Source: Pseudomonas rhodesiae
Lineage (GTDB): Bacteria > Pseudomonadota > Gammaproteobacteria > Pseudomonadales > Pseudomonadaceae
Direction: 5' to 3'
DNA: 64,000 bases
Assembly: GCF_007858255.1 (NCBI RefSeq)
Contig: NZ_VFEU01000005.1
Location: 310,001 to 374,000, forward strand
The notes beneath the pieces were generated by a model that saw nothing but the letters and a program-made list of their open reading frames with translations, was not told the DNA's origin and made no database searches. Positions 55,845 through 64,000 of this stretch are shown here, one piece after another; positions within the stretch are counted from its first letter, which is position 1; each line of letters begins with the position of its first letter. The position numbers and the translations under genes were made by a program.

Positions 55845-57704
55845 ATGACTGCTTTGCGAGGACGTATTTCCCCCATGCAAACCCTGCTTAACCAGATGAT
55901 CCCGATGCGCGACGGCATTTGCCTGGCCACCGACATCTACTTGCCCGCACAGGGCGAGGGGCCTTTTCCGGTAGTCATCGAACGTACGCCTTACGACAAG
56001 AGCAAACCCTCGCGCTCGGAAAAACAGCTCGACGGCCAACACATCTCCCGCGAGCAAATGGCCGCGCGCTTTACCGATCAAGGCTTTGTCGCGATCTTTC
56101 AGGACTGCCGTGGCCGCTATGCCTCGCAAGGGGTGTTCACCAAATACACCGCCGAGGGCCAAGACGGTTTCGACAGCCTGGCCTGGATCGTCCGGCAGCC
56201 CTGGTGCAACGGCAAGCTTGGCAGCATGGGTCTTTCTTACGCGGCCCATACCCAACTGGCGATGGCGTGCCTGCATCCGCCCGGCTTGAGCAGCATGGCG
56301 CTCGACAGCGGCGGCTTCGCCAACGCCTATCAGTGCGGGATACGCCAGGGTGGCGCGTTCGAACTCAAGCAAGCCACTTGGGCCTTTCGCCAGGCCAAGG
56401 AAAGCCCCACGGCACTGGCCGATCCGCAAATTCGCCAGGCCTTGGAGCAGGAAGACATTCATCAGTGGTTCACACGCATGCCGTGGCAACCCGGCCAGTC
56501 GCCCTTGCGCCATGTGCCGGAATACGAGACGTACTTACTGGACCAGTGGGCCCAAGGCAGCTTCAGCGAATATTGGCGCAAGAACGGTCTCTATGCCGAA
56601 GGCCACTATGGCCGGCTGCCTGATATTCCGGTGCTATTCATGTCCAGTTGGTACGACGCCTACGTCAGTTCGACCCTGGCCAACTACCGTGCTTTCGTGC
56701 AAAACGGCACGGCAAAGTCCCGACTGGTCATGGGACCGTGGCTACATGGTGATCGCAACATCAGCCACAGCGGCGACGTGGAATTCGGACCCACCGCGGT
56801 GTTTGACGGGCAGGTCGAGCAGGACTGGCTGAGCTGCCGCCTGGCATGGTTCGAGCAAACCCTCAACGCCTCGGCCCAAGCAGCGCAGACCCGCGTGCAG
56901 GTATTTTTGATGGGCGGCGGCAGTGGTCATCGCGACCGCAACGGCCGCCTGGAGCATGGCGGGCGCTGGCTGCAATCGACGCAATGGCCACTGCCGGACA
57001 GCCAGGTGCTGACCTTATACCTCAATGCCCCCGGGCAATTGAGCCACACAGCACCCGAGGCCGACAGCGCGAGCCTGAGCTACCTCGCCGACCCGGCACA
57101 CCCGGTCCCGACCATCGGCGGCGCGCTGACCTCCGGCGCTCCGGTGTTCGTGGGCGGGGCTTTCGACCAACGTGAACGCGCGGACTTCTTCGGCACCTGT
57201 GGTAACGACCGCCCCTTGAACGAACGCGACGATGTGCTGAGTTTCCAGACCGAGCCTCTGGAGGAAGACCTGATCGTCGCCGGTGACGTACAGATTGAGC
57301 TGTGGATCGACAGCGACGCCCCCGACACTGACTTCACCGCCAAGTTGATCGATGTATACCCGCCCAGCGCCGATTACCCCGAGGGCTTTGCGATGAACAT
57401 CACCGACGGCATCCGGCGTTGTCGCTATCGCGATTCGTGGACCCAACCGAAGCCACTCACAGCGGGCGAGCGGGTCAAGGTGCTGATCGAGCCTTTCGCT
57501 ATCTGCAACCTGTTCAAGCGTGGCCACCGACTTCGCCTGGACATTGCCAGCAGTAACTTCCCGCGCTTCGACGTCAACCCCAATAGCGGCGAACCCTGCG
57601 GCCAGGCTAACCACCCACGGGTAGCGCGCAATACCCTGCACCTGAGTCGCGACGCCGCGTCTTGCCTGAGGCTGACCATCGTGTCCACCGTCACCACAGC
57701 GTAA
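55845..57704 (+). CDS. CocE/NonD-family hydrolase
   Basis: This 619-residue alpha/beta hydrolase has the catalytic Ser131 in [10 protein letters not shown]. The likely Asp is in [10 protein letters not shown] and the His in [11 protein letters not shown]-terminal jelly-roll domain (about 380-619) has the family ending [26 protein letters not shown]. Relatives cleave esters, amides or X-Pro peptides. There is no signal peptide, so it acts on imported substrate. ATG 55875 is an alternative start. It is the last gene of the unit after the carrier. Confidence 0.87.
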   Translation: MTALRGRISPMQTLLNQMIPMRDGICLATDIYLPAQGEGPFPVVIERTPYDKSKPSRSEKQLDGQHISREQMAARFTDQGFVAIFQDCRGRYASQGVFTKYTAEGQDGFDSLAWIVRQPWCNGKLGSMGLSYAAHTQLAMACLHPPGLSSMALDSGGFANAYQCGIRQGGAFELKQATWAFRQAKESPTALADPQIRQALEQEDIHQWFTRMPWQPGQSPLRHVPEYETYLLDQWAQGSFSEYWRKNGLYAEGHYGRLPDIPVLFMSSWYDAYVSSTLANYRAFVQNGTAKSRLVMGPWLHGDRNISHSGDVEFGPTAVFDGQVEQDWLSCRLAWFEQTLNASAQAAQTRVQVFLMGGGSGHRDRNGRLEHGGRWLQSTQWPLPDSQVLTLYLNAPGQLSHTAPEADSASLSYLADPAHPVPTIGGALTSGAPVFVGGAFDQRERADFFGTCGNDRPLNERDDVLSFQTEPLEEDLIVAGDVQIELWIDSDAPDTDFTAKLIDVYPPSADYPEGFAMNITDGIRRCRYRDSWTQPKPLTAGERVKVLIEPFAICNLFKRGHRLRLDIASSNFPRFDVNPNSGEPCGQANHPRVARNTLHLSRDAASCLRLTIVSTVTTA

Positions 57705-57867
57705 ACGCACAAGGGCGCCATCGCTGCCTGGCGATGGTGACCCTTCGTCGCCCCGCGCAATAAAAGCACTACAGAATCGTCTCTTGCCGCCGATACATTC
57801 CTTCTCAACTTGGCTGGCTCAAACAACAACACCGTCCAGCAGACAAATCACTTTTGCGGAGCATTCG

Positions 57868-59787
57868 ATGAACAGCTGGTTCGGTAACATCAGCGTCAAC
57901 CTCAAACTCGGCCTGGGCTTCGGTCTGGTGCTGGTCCTTACGTCCATCCTGGCCTTCACTGGCTGGACCAGCCTCGGCAGCCTGATCAACCGCAGTAACT
58001 GGATGAGCGATATCACCCAGCTCAATGCATCACTGACCAAACTGCGCATCGTGCGTTTGCAGTACATGCTGGCCAATGGCGACGAAGCCGTGGCGCAGAA
58101 TGTGCAGACCAGCCTGGATGCGTTCGCCGCGCAACAGCAGAAGTTGCTAGACAGTTTCAAGAGCCCGGAAAACGTTAAGCTGCTGACCGACCAGAAGGCC
58201 GTGATCACCGCCTATCAGCAGTCCCTGAACAAAATGCGCGAGGCCTACCGTAACGGCAACGCTTCACGCCAGGTCATGGGCGACAAGGCCGACATTGCCA
58301 ACGCTCAGATCGAAGCACTGGACACCAATGTGCAGCAGATGCCGGACAGCCCGGAACGCTTCACGCAGTTCCAGGCATTGACCAATGCCAAACAGCAATT
58401 CCTGTTAGCGCGCTACGAAGTGCGCGGCTATACCAACAACGTCAACCCTGACACTGAAGCCCGTGCCGCGGCACAAATCGAGAAAACCATCACCGGCTTG
58501 AAAGACTTGAGCGCGGTGTTCGGCAGCAGCCAGCAAAGTGCGTTGACCGCCCTTGAAACCGCGCTGAGCGCCTATCGCAGTGCCGTGCAGAACTACAAGG
58601 CCGCCAACGCCAACATCGTCGCCGCCCGGGCCGAGATGACCACCCAGGGTGCCGATATCGTCACCATCAGCGACAAGCTCTACGACATTCAGCTTGAGCG
58701 CCGCGACGCCGAAAGCGCCCAGGCCCGCAGCCTGCAATTGATCAGCACCTTGCTGGCACTGCTGGTTGGCATCATCGCCGCGCTGGTGATTACCCGCCAG
58801 ATCACCCGCCCGATCCAGGACACCCTGGCCGTAGTGGAACGTATTGCCTCCGGTGATTTGAGCCATAACATCCAGGTCACCCGTCGCGACGAACTGGGCG
58901 TACTGCAACAAGGCATCCAGCGCATGGGCACGACCTTGCGTGAACTGATCAGCGGGATTCGTGACGGCGTCACGCAAATCGCCAGCGCCGCCGAAGAGTT
59001 GTCGGCCGTGACCGAGCAAACCAGCGCCGGCGTGAATAGCCAGAAAATCGAGACCGACCAGGTCGCCACCGCGATGCACGAAATGACCGCCACCGTGCAG
59101 GAAGTGGCGCGCAACGCCGAGCAGGCCTCCCAAGCCGCGTCCGATGCCGATGGCCAGGCCCGTGAAGGCGACAAGGTGGTGGCCGAGGCGATCGCCCAGA
59201 TCGAGCGACTGGCCGCCGAAGTGGCACGCTCCACCGACGCCATGACGCACCTGCAGCAAGAGAGCAACAAGATCGGCAGCGTCATGGACGTGATCAAGGC
59301 CGTGGCCGAACAGACCAACCTGCTGGCCCTCAACGCCGCCATCGAAGCAGCGCGTGCCGGTGAAGCCGGTCGTGGGTTTGCCGTGGTCGCGGACGAAGTA
59401 CGTGGCCTGGCCCAGCGCACACAGAAATCCACCGAAGAAATCGAAGGTCTGGTGGCCGGTTTACAGAACGGCACCCAGCAAGTGGCCACGGTGATGAACA
59501 ACAGCCGCAGCCTCACCGACAGCAGCGTGGAACTGACCCGCAAGGCCGGAGTGTCGCTGGAGAACATCACGCGGACGGTGTCCAACATTCAATCGATGAA
59601 CCAGCAGATCGCGGCTGCCGCCGAAGAACAGAGCGCCGTGGCCGAAGAGATCAGCCGCAGCATCGTCAACGTACGGGATGTATCGGAGCAGACCGCCACC
59701 GCCAGTGAGGAGACCGCCAAATCCAGCGTGGAACTGGCCCGACTGGGCAGCCAGTTGCAGCAGATGGTGAGTCACTTCCGGGTATAA
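57868..59787 (+). CDS. Methyl-accepting chemotaxis protein with HBM sensor domain
   Basis: This 639-residue chemoreceptor starts at ATG 57868 ([15 protein letters not shown]), behind GGAG. TM1 lies at about 13-33. A long all-helical periplasmic domain (about 35-285) has the size of the HBM type, as in P. putida McpS. TM2 lies at about 290-312, HAMP at about 313-365, and the signalling hairpin carries [22 protein letters not shown] receptors of McpS type sense TCA-cycle acids, but the ligand here is not proven. Confidence 0.9.
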   Translation: MNSWFGNISVNLKLGLGFGLVLVLTSILAFTGWTSLGSLINRSNWMSDITQLNASLTKLRIVRLQYMLANGDEAVAQNVQTSLDAFAAQQQKLLDSFKSPENVKLLTDQKAVITAYQQSLNKMREAYRNGNASRQVMGDKADIANAQIEALDTNVQQMPDSPERFTQFQALTNAKQQFLLARYEVRGYTNNVNPDTEARAAAQIEKTITGLKDLSAVFGSSQQSALTALETALSAYRSAVQNYKAANANIVAARAEMTTQGADIVTISDKLYDIQLERRDAESAQARSLQLISTLLALLVGIIAALVITRQITRPIQDTLAVVERIASGDLSHNIQVTRRDELGVLQQGIQRMGTTLRELISGIRDGVTQIASAAEELSAVTEQTSAGVNSQKIETDQVATAMHEMTATVQEVARNAEQASQAASDADGQAREGDKVVAEAIAQIERLAAEVARSTDAMTHLQQESNKIGSVMDVIKAVAEQTNLLALNAAIEAARAGEAGRGFAVVADEVRGLAQRTQKSTEEIEGLVAGLQNGTQQVATVMNNSRSLTDSSVELTRKAGVSLENITRTVSNIQSMNQQIAAAAEEQSAVAEEISRSIVNVRDVSEQTATASEETAKSSVELARLGSQLQQMVSHFRV

Positions 59788-59793
59788 GAAACC

Positions 59794-59824
59794 AAAAAGC
59801 CGCCTCGGCATACACCGAGGCGGC
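59794..59824 (-). terminator. Terminator of the 32-codon gene
   Basis: Perfect 10-bp arms gccgcctcgg/ccgaggcggc are followed on the minus strand by TTTTT. It lies 16 bases past the stop of the small gene and just past the chemoreceptor stop on the other strand. Confidence 0.88.
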
Positions 59825-59839
59825 TCCGCTTTTCAGACC

Positions 59840-59938
59840 TTAGCGGTCATCGAAGCTGTCTCGCAGGAACTTCCATACGTGATAAGCACGCAGGCAGTTC
59901 ACTACGAGGTTCCACATACGTCGTGCAAACTTAGACAT
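59840..59938 (-). CDS. Small basic protein of 32 residues
   Basis: The product begins MSKFARRMWNLVVNCL and ends with KFLRDSFDDR. It is rich in Trp, Arg and hydrophobic residues and forms an amphipathic helix when drawn out. A strong ribosome-binding site (ACGGAGGGC) lies 6 bases before the ATG, and a textbook terminator follows the stop, so the gene is probably real. I do not know the family. A non-coding leader of up to about 400 bases precedes it. Confidence 0.7.
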   Translation of the reverse strand: MSKFARRMWNLVVNCLRAYHVWKFLRDSFDDR

Positions 59939-59977
59939 ACTCGGCCCTCCGTGAGTTGGGCCTTACCTCCAGCGCAC

Positions 59978-60007
59978 TTACCGGAACATGTGGGCCTTCG
60001 GATGCAC
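59978..60007 (-). CDS. Possible nine-codon leader peptide
   Basis: AGGAG, 7 bases, then GTG opens a reading frame VHPKAHMFR ended by TAA, 40 bases upstream of the 32-codon gene. The start region is one copy of a duplicated 21-bp element. Translation is inferred only. Confidence 0.3.
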   Translation of the reverse strand: MHPKAHMFR

Positions 60008-60024
60008 GTCAGTGCTCCTGTGAG
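60004..60024. repeat. 21-bp direct repeat, copy 1
   Basis: It is identical to 60301-60321 in the same orientation, 297 bases apart. On the minus strand it carries CACAGGAGCACTGACGTG, a ribosome-binding site with a GTG codon. Confidence 0.85.
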
Positions 60025-60300
60025 GCGGCCAGGTTTAAGGTCCTCGTGCGTGAATCCGGCACGGGTTGCAAGCCCGTGGCAGTCGGTCCAAATATCTGCG
60101 CGCGAACCCAGCCAACCTCTTCACGATGATGCAGAACGGGGCGATACTAGCTCACCCCACCGCGCCAAGGTGTGACGAGAAACCGCCATTTACCCTTAAA
60201 AGTTGTTGCCGTTTTTTGCAGATATGAACGCGGAAAACTGGCGTCTACGGCATCCTCAAAAGGTGTTGCATAAAGCCTTGAAGCCGCAGTAGTATCGCCA
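60025..60300. other. Structured non-coding leader
   Basis: No clear gene lies here. The stretch has a hairpin cacggg/cccgtg with loop ttgcaag at about 60060-60080, and on the minus strand a possible -10 (TAGTAT near 60150). A 19-codon frame opens at 60304 from the second repeat copy and ends at 60245. It may be a regulatory leader for the small gene. Confidence 0.4.
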
Positions 60301-60321
60301 GCACGTCAGTGCTCCTGTGAG
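60301..60321. repeat. 21-bp direct repeat, copy 2
   Basis: It is identical to copy 1. On the minus strand its GTG at 60304 would start a 19-residue hydrophobic frame (VLAILLRLQGFMQHLLRMP) ending at 60245. Confidence 0.85.
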
Positions 60322-60350
60322 CCGCAGCCCTGGCCGCAAACCGGGACTGC

Positions 60351-60381
60351 AAAAAAACCGTCTTAACCAAGACGGTTTTTT
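60351..60381. terminator. Bidirectional terminator
   Basis: Stem ccgtctt/aagacgg is flanked by an A-run and a T-run. It closes the VOC gene on the minus strand and could end a plus-strand transcript too. Confidence 0.85.
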
Positions 60382-60400
60382 ATTGCCTGCGATTTACCGC

Positions 60401-60769
60401 TCAGCCCTCGCCCTCCTCCACAAACACCAGCCGATTGCCGAACGGGTCCTTGATGCTCATCTCCCGCGAGCCCCATGGCGTTTCCTCGACCCCTGGCTTA
60501 GCGTAGCGATAATTTTTGGCCAACAATTGCTGCTGATAACCGTCCACGCCTTGTGCCTGGATACGCACAGCGGCGCCAGGCGAGGCATCGCCATGGTGCT
60601 CGGACAGATGCAGCACACACTCGCCCAGTGACACTTGCAGGTACAACGGATAATTGGCCTCGAAACGGTGCTGCCAATCCACCTTGAAACCCAGGAAGTC
60701 GACGTAGAATTCCAAGGCCTTGGCCTCGTCGAAAATCCGCAGGATGGGGGTGACTTTTCCTAAGTGCAT
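60401..60769 (-). CDS. VOC/glyoxalase superfamily protein
   Basis: This 122-residue protein starts at ATG 60769 (MHLGKVTPILRIFDEAKALEFYVDFLGF). It has two beta-alpha-beta-beta-beta modules typical of the glyoxalase/bleomycin-resistance family, with LHLSEHHGDASPG in the middle and DPFGNRLVFVE at the end. A longer in-frame extension to 60907 has no family match. The role is unknown; detoxification or binding are the usual guesses. Confidence 0.82.
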   Translation of the reverse strand: MHLGKVTPILRIFDEAKALEFYVDFLGFKVDWQHRFEANYPLYLQVSLGECVLHLSEHHGDASPGAAVRIQAQGVDGYQQQLLAKNYRYAKPGVEETPWGSREMSIKDPFGNRLVFVEEGEG

Positions 60770-60798
60770 GGCGCTCGCTCCGTGTATGAAGGCGCCCA

Positions 60799-62262
60799 CT
60801 ATAAAGACGAAAAGCCCCCGCGCAAATCCCCGCTGCGCGCCAGGAAGCGACCCGGTCGTTGACCGTTGGCCTGCCCATCGTGGTAGCTCAAAACGCCGTT
60901 GACCCACACCCCCTCAATGCCTTCTGCCGCCCGCTGCGGCGCTTTGAAATCGGCCACGTCGCGCACCCGCAGAGGATCGAACAACACCAGATCTGCCCAG
61001 TGCCCTTCACGAATTTGACCGCGCTCCGACAAACCAAACCGCGCCGCCGACAGGCCCGTCATTTTGTGTACCGCCGTATACAGTGGGAACAGCCCCACAT
61101 CCCGGCTGAAGTGCCCGAGCACCCGTGGGAACGCACCCCACAAGCGCGGATGGGGGAACGGGTCTTCCGGCAAACCGTCAGAGCCCACCATCGACAACGG
61201 ATGCGCGAGGATGCGCCGCACATCTGTCTCATCCATGCCGTAGTACACCGCCCCCGCCGGTTGCAGGCGACGTGCTGCGTCGAGCAGCGAAACGCCCCAC
61301 TCGGCGGCAATGTCCTGCAAGTCGCGCCCGCCCATGGACGGGTGCGGCGTCGACCAGGTGATGGTGATGGGGAAAGCATCGGTGACTTGCTTGAGGTCCA
61401 GGGTCGAGGAACTGGCGGCGTAGGGGTAACAATCGCAGCCCACCGGATGGGTGTTCGCGGCGTGTTCCAAGGACGCCAGCAACTGCGGACTACGCCCCCA
61501 GTTACCCGCGCCGGCACATTTGAGGTGGGAAATGATCACCGGCGCCTGGGCATGCCGACCGATCAGGAACGCCTCGTCCATGGCCTCCAGCACCGGTTCG
61601 AATTCGCTGCGCAAATGCGTGGTGTACACCGCGCCGAAGGCGGTGAGTTCTTCGCTCAATTGCAGCACCTCATCGGTCTCGGCGTTGAACGCGCTGGCGT
61701 AGGCCAGACCGGTGGACAAACCCAGAGCGCCCGCCTCGAGGCTTTCCTTCAACTGCGCGCGCATGGCCGCGATTTCCGCCGGGCTGGCCGTACGGTACAG
61801 GTCATCCAGATGGTTGCTGCGCAGCGCCGTGTGGCCGATCAGCGCCGCGACGTTGACTGCCGGCTGGGCGTTTTCCACCGCCTGGCGGTAGTCGGTAAAG
61901 CGCGGGTAGGCAAAGGCGTCGCGCCGACCCAGCAGGTTCATCGGGTCCGGAGGATCGCCGCGCAGGCTGACCGGCGCGGCGCTGATGCCACAGTTGCCGA
62001 CGATCACCGTGGTCACGCCCTGGCTGAGTTTGGGCAGCATCTGCGGTTGGCGGATCACCACGGTGTCGTCATGGGTGTGCACGTCGATAAACCCTGGTGC
62101 CAGCACGCGGCCGGCAGCCTCGAGGTGATGCTCGGCCACGGCAGCCGACAGGTCACCGATCGATTCGATGCGCCCGGCCAACAGTCCTACATCGGCGACA
62201 TATCCCGGGGTGTTGCTGCCATCGATAATCAGCGCCTGGCGGATCAACGTGTCGTACTTCAT
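60799..62262 (-). CDS. N-acyl-D-amino-acid deacylase (D-aminoacylase)
   Basis: This 487-residue amidohydrolase starts at ATG 62262 (MKYDTLIRQALIIDG), behind GGAG. It has the metal motif FIDVHTHDD (His62, His64), the Cys in IVGNCGISAAP typical of D-aminoacylases, and a C-terminal LVLFDPLRVRDVADF. It releases D-amino acids from N-acyl forms. It begins 1 base after the RpiR-type gene stop, in a unit with that regulator and a GntP-type permease. Confidence 0.9.
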   Translation of the reverse strand: MKYDTLIRQALIIDGSNTPGYVADVGLLAGRIESIGDLSAAVAEHHLEAAGRVLAPGFIDVHTHDDTVVIRQPQMLPKLSQGVTTVIVGNCGISAAPVSLRGDPPDPMNLLGRRDAFAYPRFTDYRQAVENAQPAVNVAALIGHTALRSNHLDDLYRTASPAEIAAMRAQLKESLEAGALGLSTGLAYASAFNAETDEVLQLSEELTAFGAVYTTHLRSEFEPVLEAMDEAFLIGRHAQAPVIISHLKCAGAGNWGRSPQLLASLEHAANTHPVGCDCYPYAASSSTLDLKQVTDAFPITITWSTPHPSMGGRDLQDIAAEWGVSLLDAARRLQPAGAVYYGMDETDVRRILAHPLSMVGSDGLPEDPFPHPRLWGAFPRVLGHFSRDVGLFPLYTAVHKMTGLSAARFGLSERGQIREGHWADLVLFDPLRVRDVADFKAPQRAAEGIEGVWVNGVLSYHDGQANGQRPGRFLARSGDLRGGFSSL

Positions 62263-62263
62263 T

Positions 62264-63124
62264 TCAATCTCCAAGCGGTAAGGCATCGGGGCCGCCGCGG
62301 TAGTCGTCCAGGGCCAGCTTGATGCGGCGCAAGCGCTCCTGGTTATCGTCCGGCATGGCCAGCGCCAGCTCGGTGGCGAGCAGGTCAATGGCCAACAGCA
62401 TGCCGTAGCGCGCCGCCGTGGGTTTGTAGATAAAACTGGTTTCGGCCGGTTGCAGCGGCAGCACCACGTTGGCCAGGCGCGCCAAAGGAGAGTCGGCGAG
62501 AGTGATGGCGATAACGCGTGCGTCGTAGTTGCGCGCCAGTTCCACCACATCGAGCAACTCGGGCGTCAGGCCGGTCAGCGAGCAGACGATCAATACATGC
62601 TGCGGGCCCAGCGTGGCGGCGGTGACGCGCATCATCACCGGGTCATGACAGGCCGCAATCGGAAAACCCAGGCGCACCAGGCGTACTTGCAACTCGTCGC
62701 TGCACAGGCTCGACGGCCCGCCCATGCCAAACGCGTGCACCATGCGCGCCCGGCTCAACAGGCTGACGGCATCAGCGAAACCTGCCTGCTCGAAGCCCGA
62801 CAGATGCTGACGCAGAGTGGCTTCGATATCCCCCAGGATCTGCCGGTGAAACGCCGACTGCTCCGGTGTGCCCGCCGGGTCCAGGAAGCGGCTGCCGACG
62901 CCGCTGGCCTGGGCCAGTTGCAGGCGCAGATCACGCAGGTCGCGACACCCCACACTGCGGGCAAAGCGCGACAAGGTGGTGGTGCTGACCTCCGCCCGTT
63001 GGGACAACGCTTCCAGGCTGGCCGACGCGGCAAACCCCACGTCTTCCAGCATCAGCCGGGCGATGCGCCCTTCGCCGGCGCTGAAGGACGCCTGGCGGGC
63101 GCGGATCTGGTAGAGGATGTCCAT
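62264..63124 (-). CDS. RpiR/MurR-family regulator with SIS domain
   Basis: This 286-residue protein has an N-terminal helix-turn-helix (about 1-78: LEALSQRAEVSTTTLSRFARSVGC) and a SIS domain (about 120-250: HAFGMGGPSSLCSDELQVRLVRLG, LIVCSLTGLTPELLDVVELARNYDARVIAIT). Such regulators usually sense phosphorylated sugars or amino sugars; here the D-aminoacylase suggests an acylated D-amino acid or a muropeptide-derived signal. It lies 12 bases after the permease gene. Confidence 0.9.
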   Translation of the reverse strand: MDILYQIRARQASFSAGEGRIARLMLEDVGFAASASLEALSQRAEVSTTTLSRFARSVGCRDLRDLRLQLAQASGVGSRFLDPAGTPEQSAFHRQILGDIEATLRQHLSGFEQAGFADAVSLLSRARMVHAFGMGGPSSLCSDELQVRLVRLGFPIAACHDPVMMRVTAATLGPQHVLIVCSLTGLTPELLDVVELARNYDARVIAITLADSPLARLANVVLPLQPAETSFIYKPTAARYGMLLAIDLLATELALAMPDDNQERLRRIKLALDDYRGGPDALPLGD

Positions 63125-63136
63125 GGCGTCTCCGAA

Positions 63137-64000
63137 TTACAGCAGGCAGGCCAGACCATAGGTCAGACCGAAGGCAACCACCGAAATCAGGGTCTCCAGC
63201 ACGGTCCAGGTCTTGAAGGTCTGGATCACCGTCATATTGAAGTATTCCTTGATCAGCCAGAAGCCGCCGTCATTGACGTGGGAAAAGATCACCGAACCGG
63301 CGCCGGTGGCCAGCACCAATAATTCCGGGTGTGGATAACCCAGGCCCAGGGCCACCGGCGCCACCACACCGGAGGCGGTGGTCATGGCCACTGTCGCCGA
63401 GCCAGTGGCGATGCGCATCAATGCGGCGAACAACCAGCCCATCACCAACGGCGACAGGTGGAAGGCATGGGCCAGGCCAAGAATCTCGTTGGTCACGCCG
63501 GCATCCACCAGGATGCGATTCAAACCGCCACCCGCACCCACCAGCAGCGTGATGCTGGCGGTCGGTGCCAGGCATTCGTTGGTAAATTTGAGGATCGACT
63601 CGCGATTGAAGCCTTGAGCCAGGCCCAGGGTCCAGAAGCTCACCAGGGTCGCCACCAGCAGCGCGATCACCGAGTTACCGATAAACAACAGGAACTGGTT
63701 GAACCCTGTGCCCGGCGTGGAAATCACATTGGCCCAACCGCCGATCATCATCAGTACCACCGGCAATAGGATGGTGGCCATGGTCAGGGTAAAACTCGGG
63801 AGACGGCTACGCGGTTCGCGCTCGATAAACTGGCGCTCCAACGGGTTTTCCGCTGGCAGGTGGATACGCGGGACGATGTACTTGGCGTAGACGGGACCGG
63901 CAATGATCGCCGTCGGAATGCCGATCAGAATCGCATACAGCACGGTCTGCCCCACCGACGCGTTGTACGCCAGCACCGCCATCATCGCCGCCGGGTGCGG
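63137..64000 (-). CDS. GntP-family permease (5' end outside window)
   Basis: About 288 C-terminal residues are present; the frame is open to the window edge, where PHPAAMMAVLAYNASVGQTVLY matches the GntP PHPG-type motif. At least seven hydrophobic helices are seen, and the end GSVIFSHVNDGGFWLIKEYF is typical of the gluconate/D-serine (DsdX) branch. Given the downstream D-aminoacylase, a D-amino acid or N-acyl derivative is a likely substrate. Confidence 0.88.
   Translation of the reverse strand, partial: PHPAAMMAVLAYNASVGQTVLYAILIGIPTAIIAGPVYAKYIVPRIHLPAENPLERQFIEREPRSRLPSFTLTMATILLPVVLMMIGGWANVISTPGTGFNQFLLFIGNSVIALLVATLVSFWTLGLAQGFNRESILKFTNECLAPTASITLLVGAGGGLNRILVDAGVTNEILGLAHAFHLSPLVMGWLFAALMRIATGSATVAMTTASGVVAPVALGLGYPHPELLVLATGAGSVIFSHVNDGGFWLIKEYFNMTVIQTFKTWTVLETLISVVAFGLTYGLACLL

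Noticed and set aside
60859..62322. 487-codon frame on the plus strand
   Set aside because: It is antisense to the D-aminoacylase gene, with no domain, no ribosome-binding site and shadow-frame composition.

Overview
The window is a continuous piece of a Pseudomonas chromosome, most likely of the P. fluorescens lineage. The evidence is the high-GC coding style, the conserved block proB - obg - rpmA - rplU - ispB - Fur-controlled small protein - fklB that P. aeruginosa also has, the OprD porin, the monapterin operon folM-folE-folX, and the REP palindromes scattered between genes. I see no prophage, IS element, CRISPR array, rRNA or tRNA. Both ends cut genes: a bacteriophytochrome on the left and a GntP-type permease on the right.

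Layout. 1-5.1 kb: bacteriophytochrome kinase, a small orphan ORF, a PhoD-like phosphatase, and a PAS-GGDEF gene broken by a frameshift next to its GGDEF motif. 5.2-11.5 kb: class III aminotransferase, a five-haem cytochrome that looks like a fusion, an unknown protein, a Tat-exported aminotransferase (probably the pyoverdine-modifying PtaA), and queC. 11.6-17.8 kb: cyoABCDE (cytochrome bo3 and haem O synthase), a long leader region, dsbB. 17.9-20.8 kb: hmp and norR divergently arranged around GT-N7-AC NorR boxes. 21-28.8 kb: EamA exporter and AraC regulator, a large LuxR/MalT-like regulator, and the DUF1302-DUF1329 envelope pair. 29.2-34.2 kb: SDR, a class II aldolase coupled to an alpha/beta hydrolase, lrgAB-like genes with a LysR regulator, flavodoxin.

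34.7-40.1 kb is the most interesting part. A short LOV blue-light receptor (Cys53) lies near a LitR/CarH-type MerR regulator whose B12-binding residues are replaced. Divergent from that regulator are a small membrane protein and the folM-folE-folX genes for pterin/tetrahydromonapterin. From knowledge of P. putida, where a short LOV protein works with a B12-independent class II LitR and a folE is light-induced, I infer a local blue-light response module.

40.3-51.9 kb is mostly housekeeping: trxB, cysZ, glycosyltransferase, old yellow enzyme, glutathione peroxidase, creA, proB, obg, L27, L21, ispB, yjdM, a Fur-regulated small protein and fklB. 52-57.7 kb looks like an uptake and hydrolysis locus: OprD porin, LysR, YfcC-type carrier, CocE/NonD hydrolase. 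It is followed by an HBM-type chemoreceptor. 59.8-60.4 kb holds a 32-codon gene with a long leader and a duplicated 21-bp element carrying a ribosome-binding site and a GTG codon. 60.4-64 kb holds a VOC protein and a likely N-acyl-D-amino-acid operon (permease, RpiR regulator, D-aminoacylase).

All calls come from reading the translations and DNA by eye. No searches were run.
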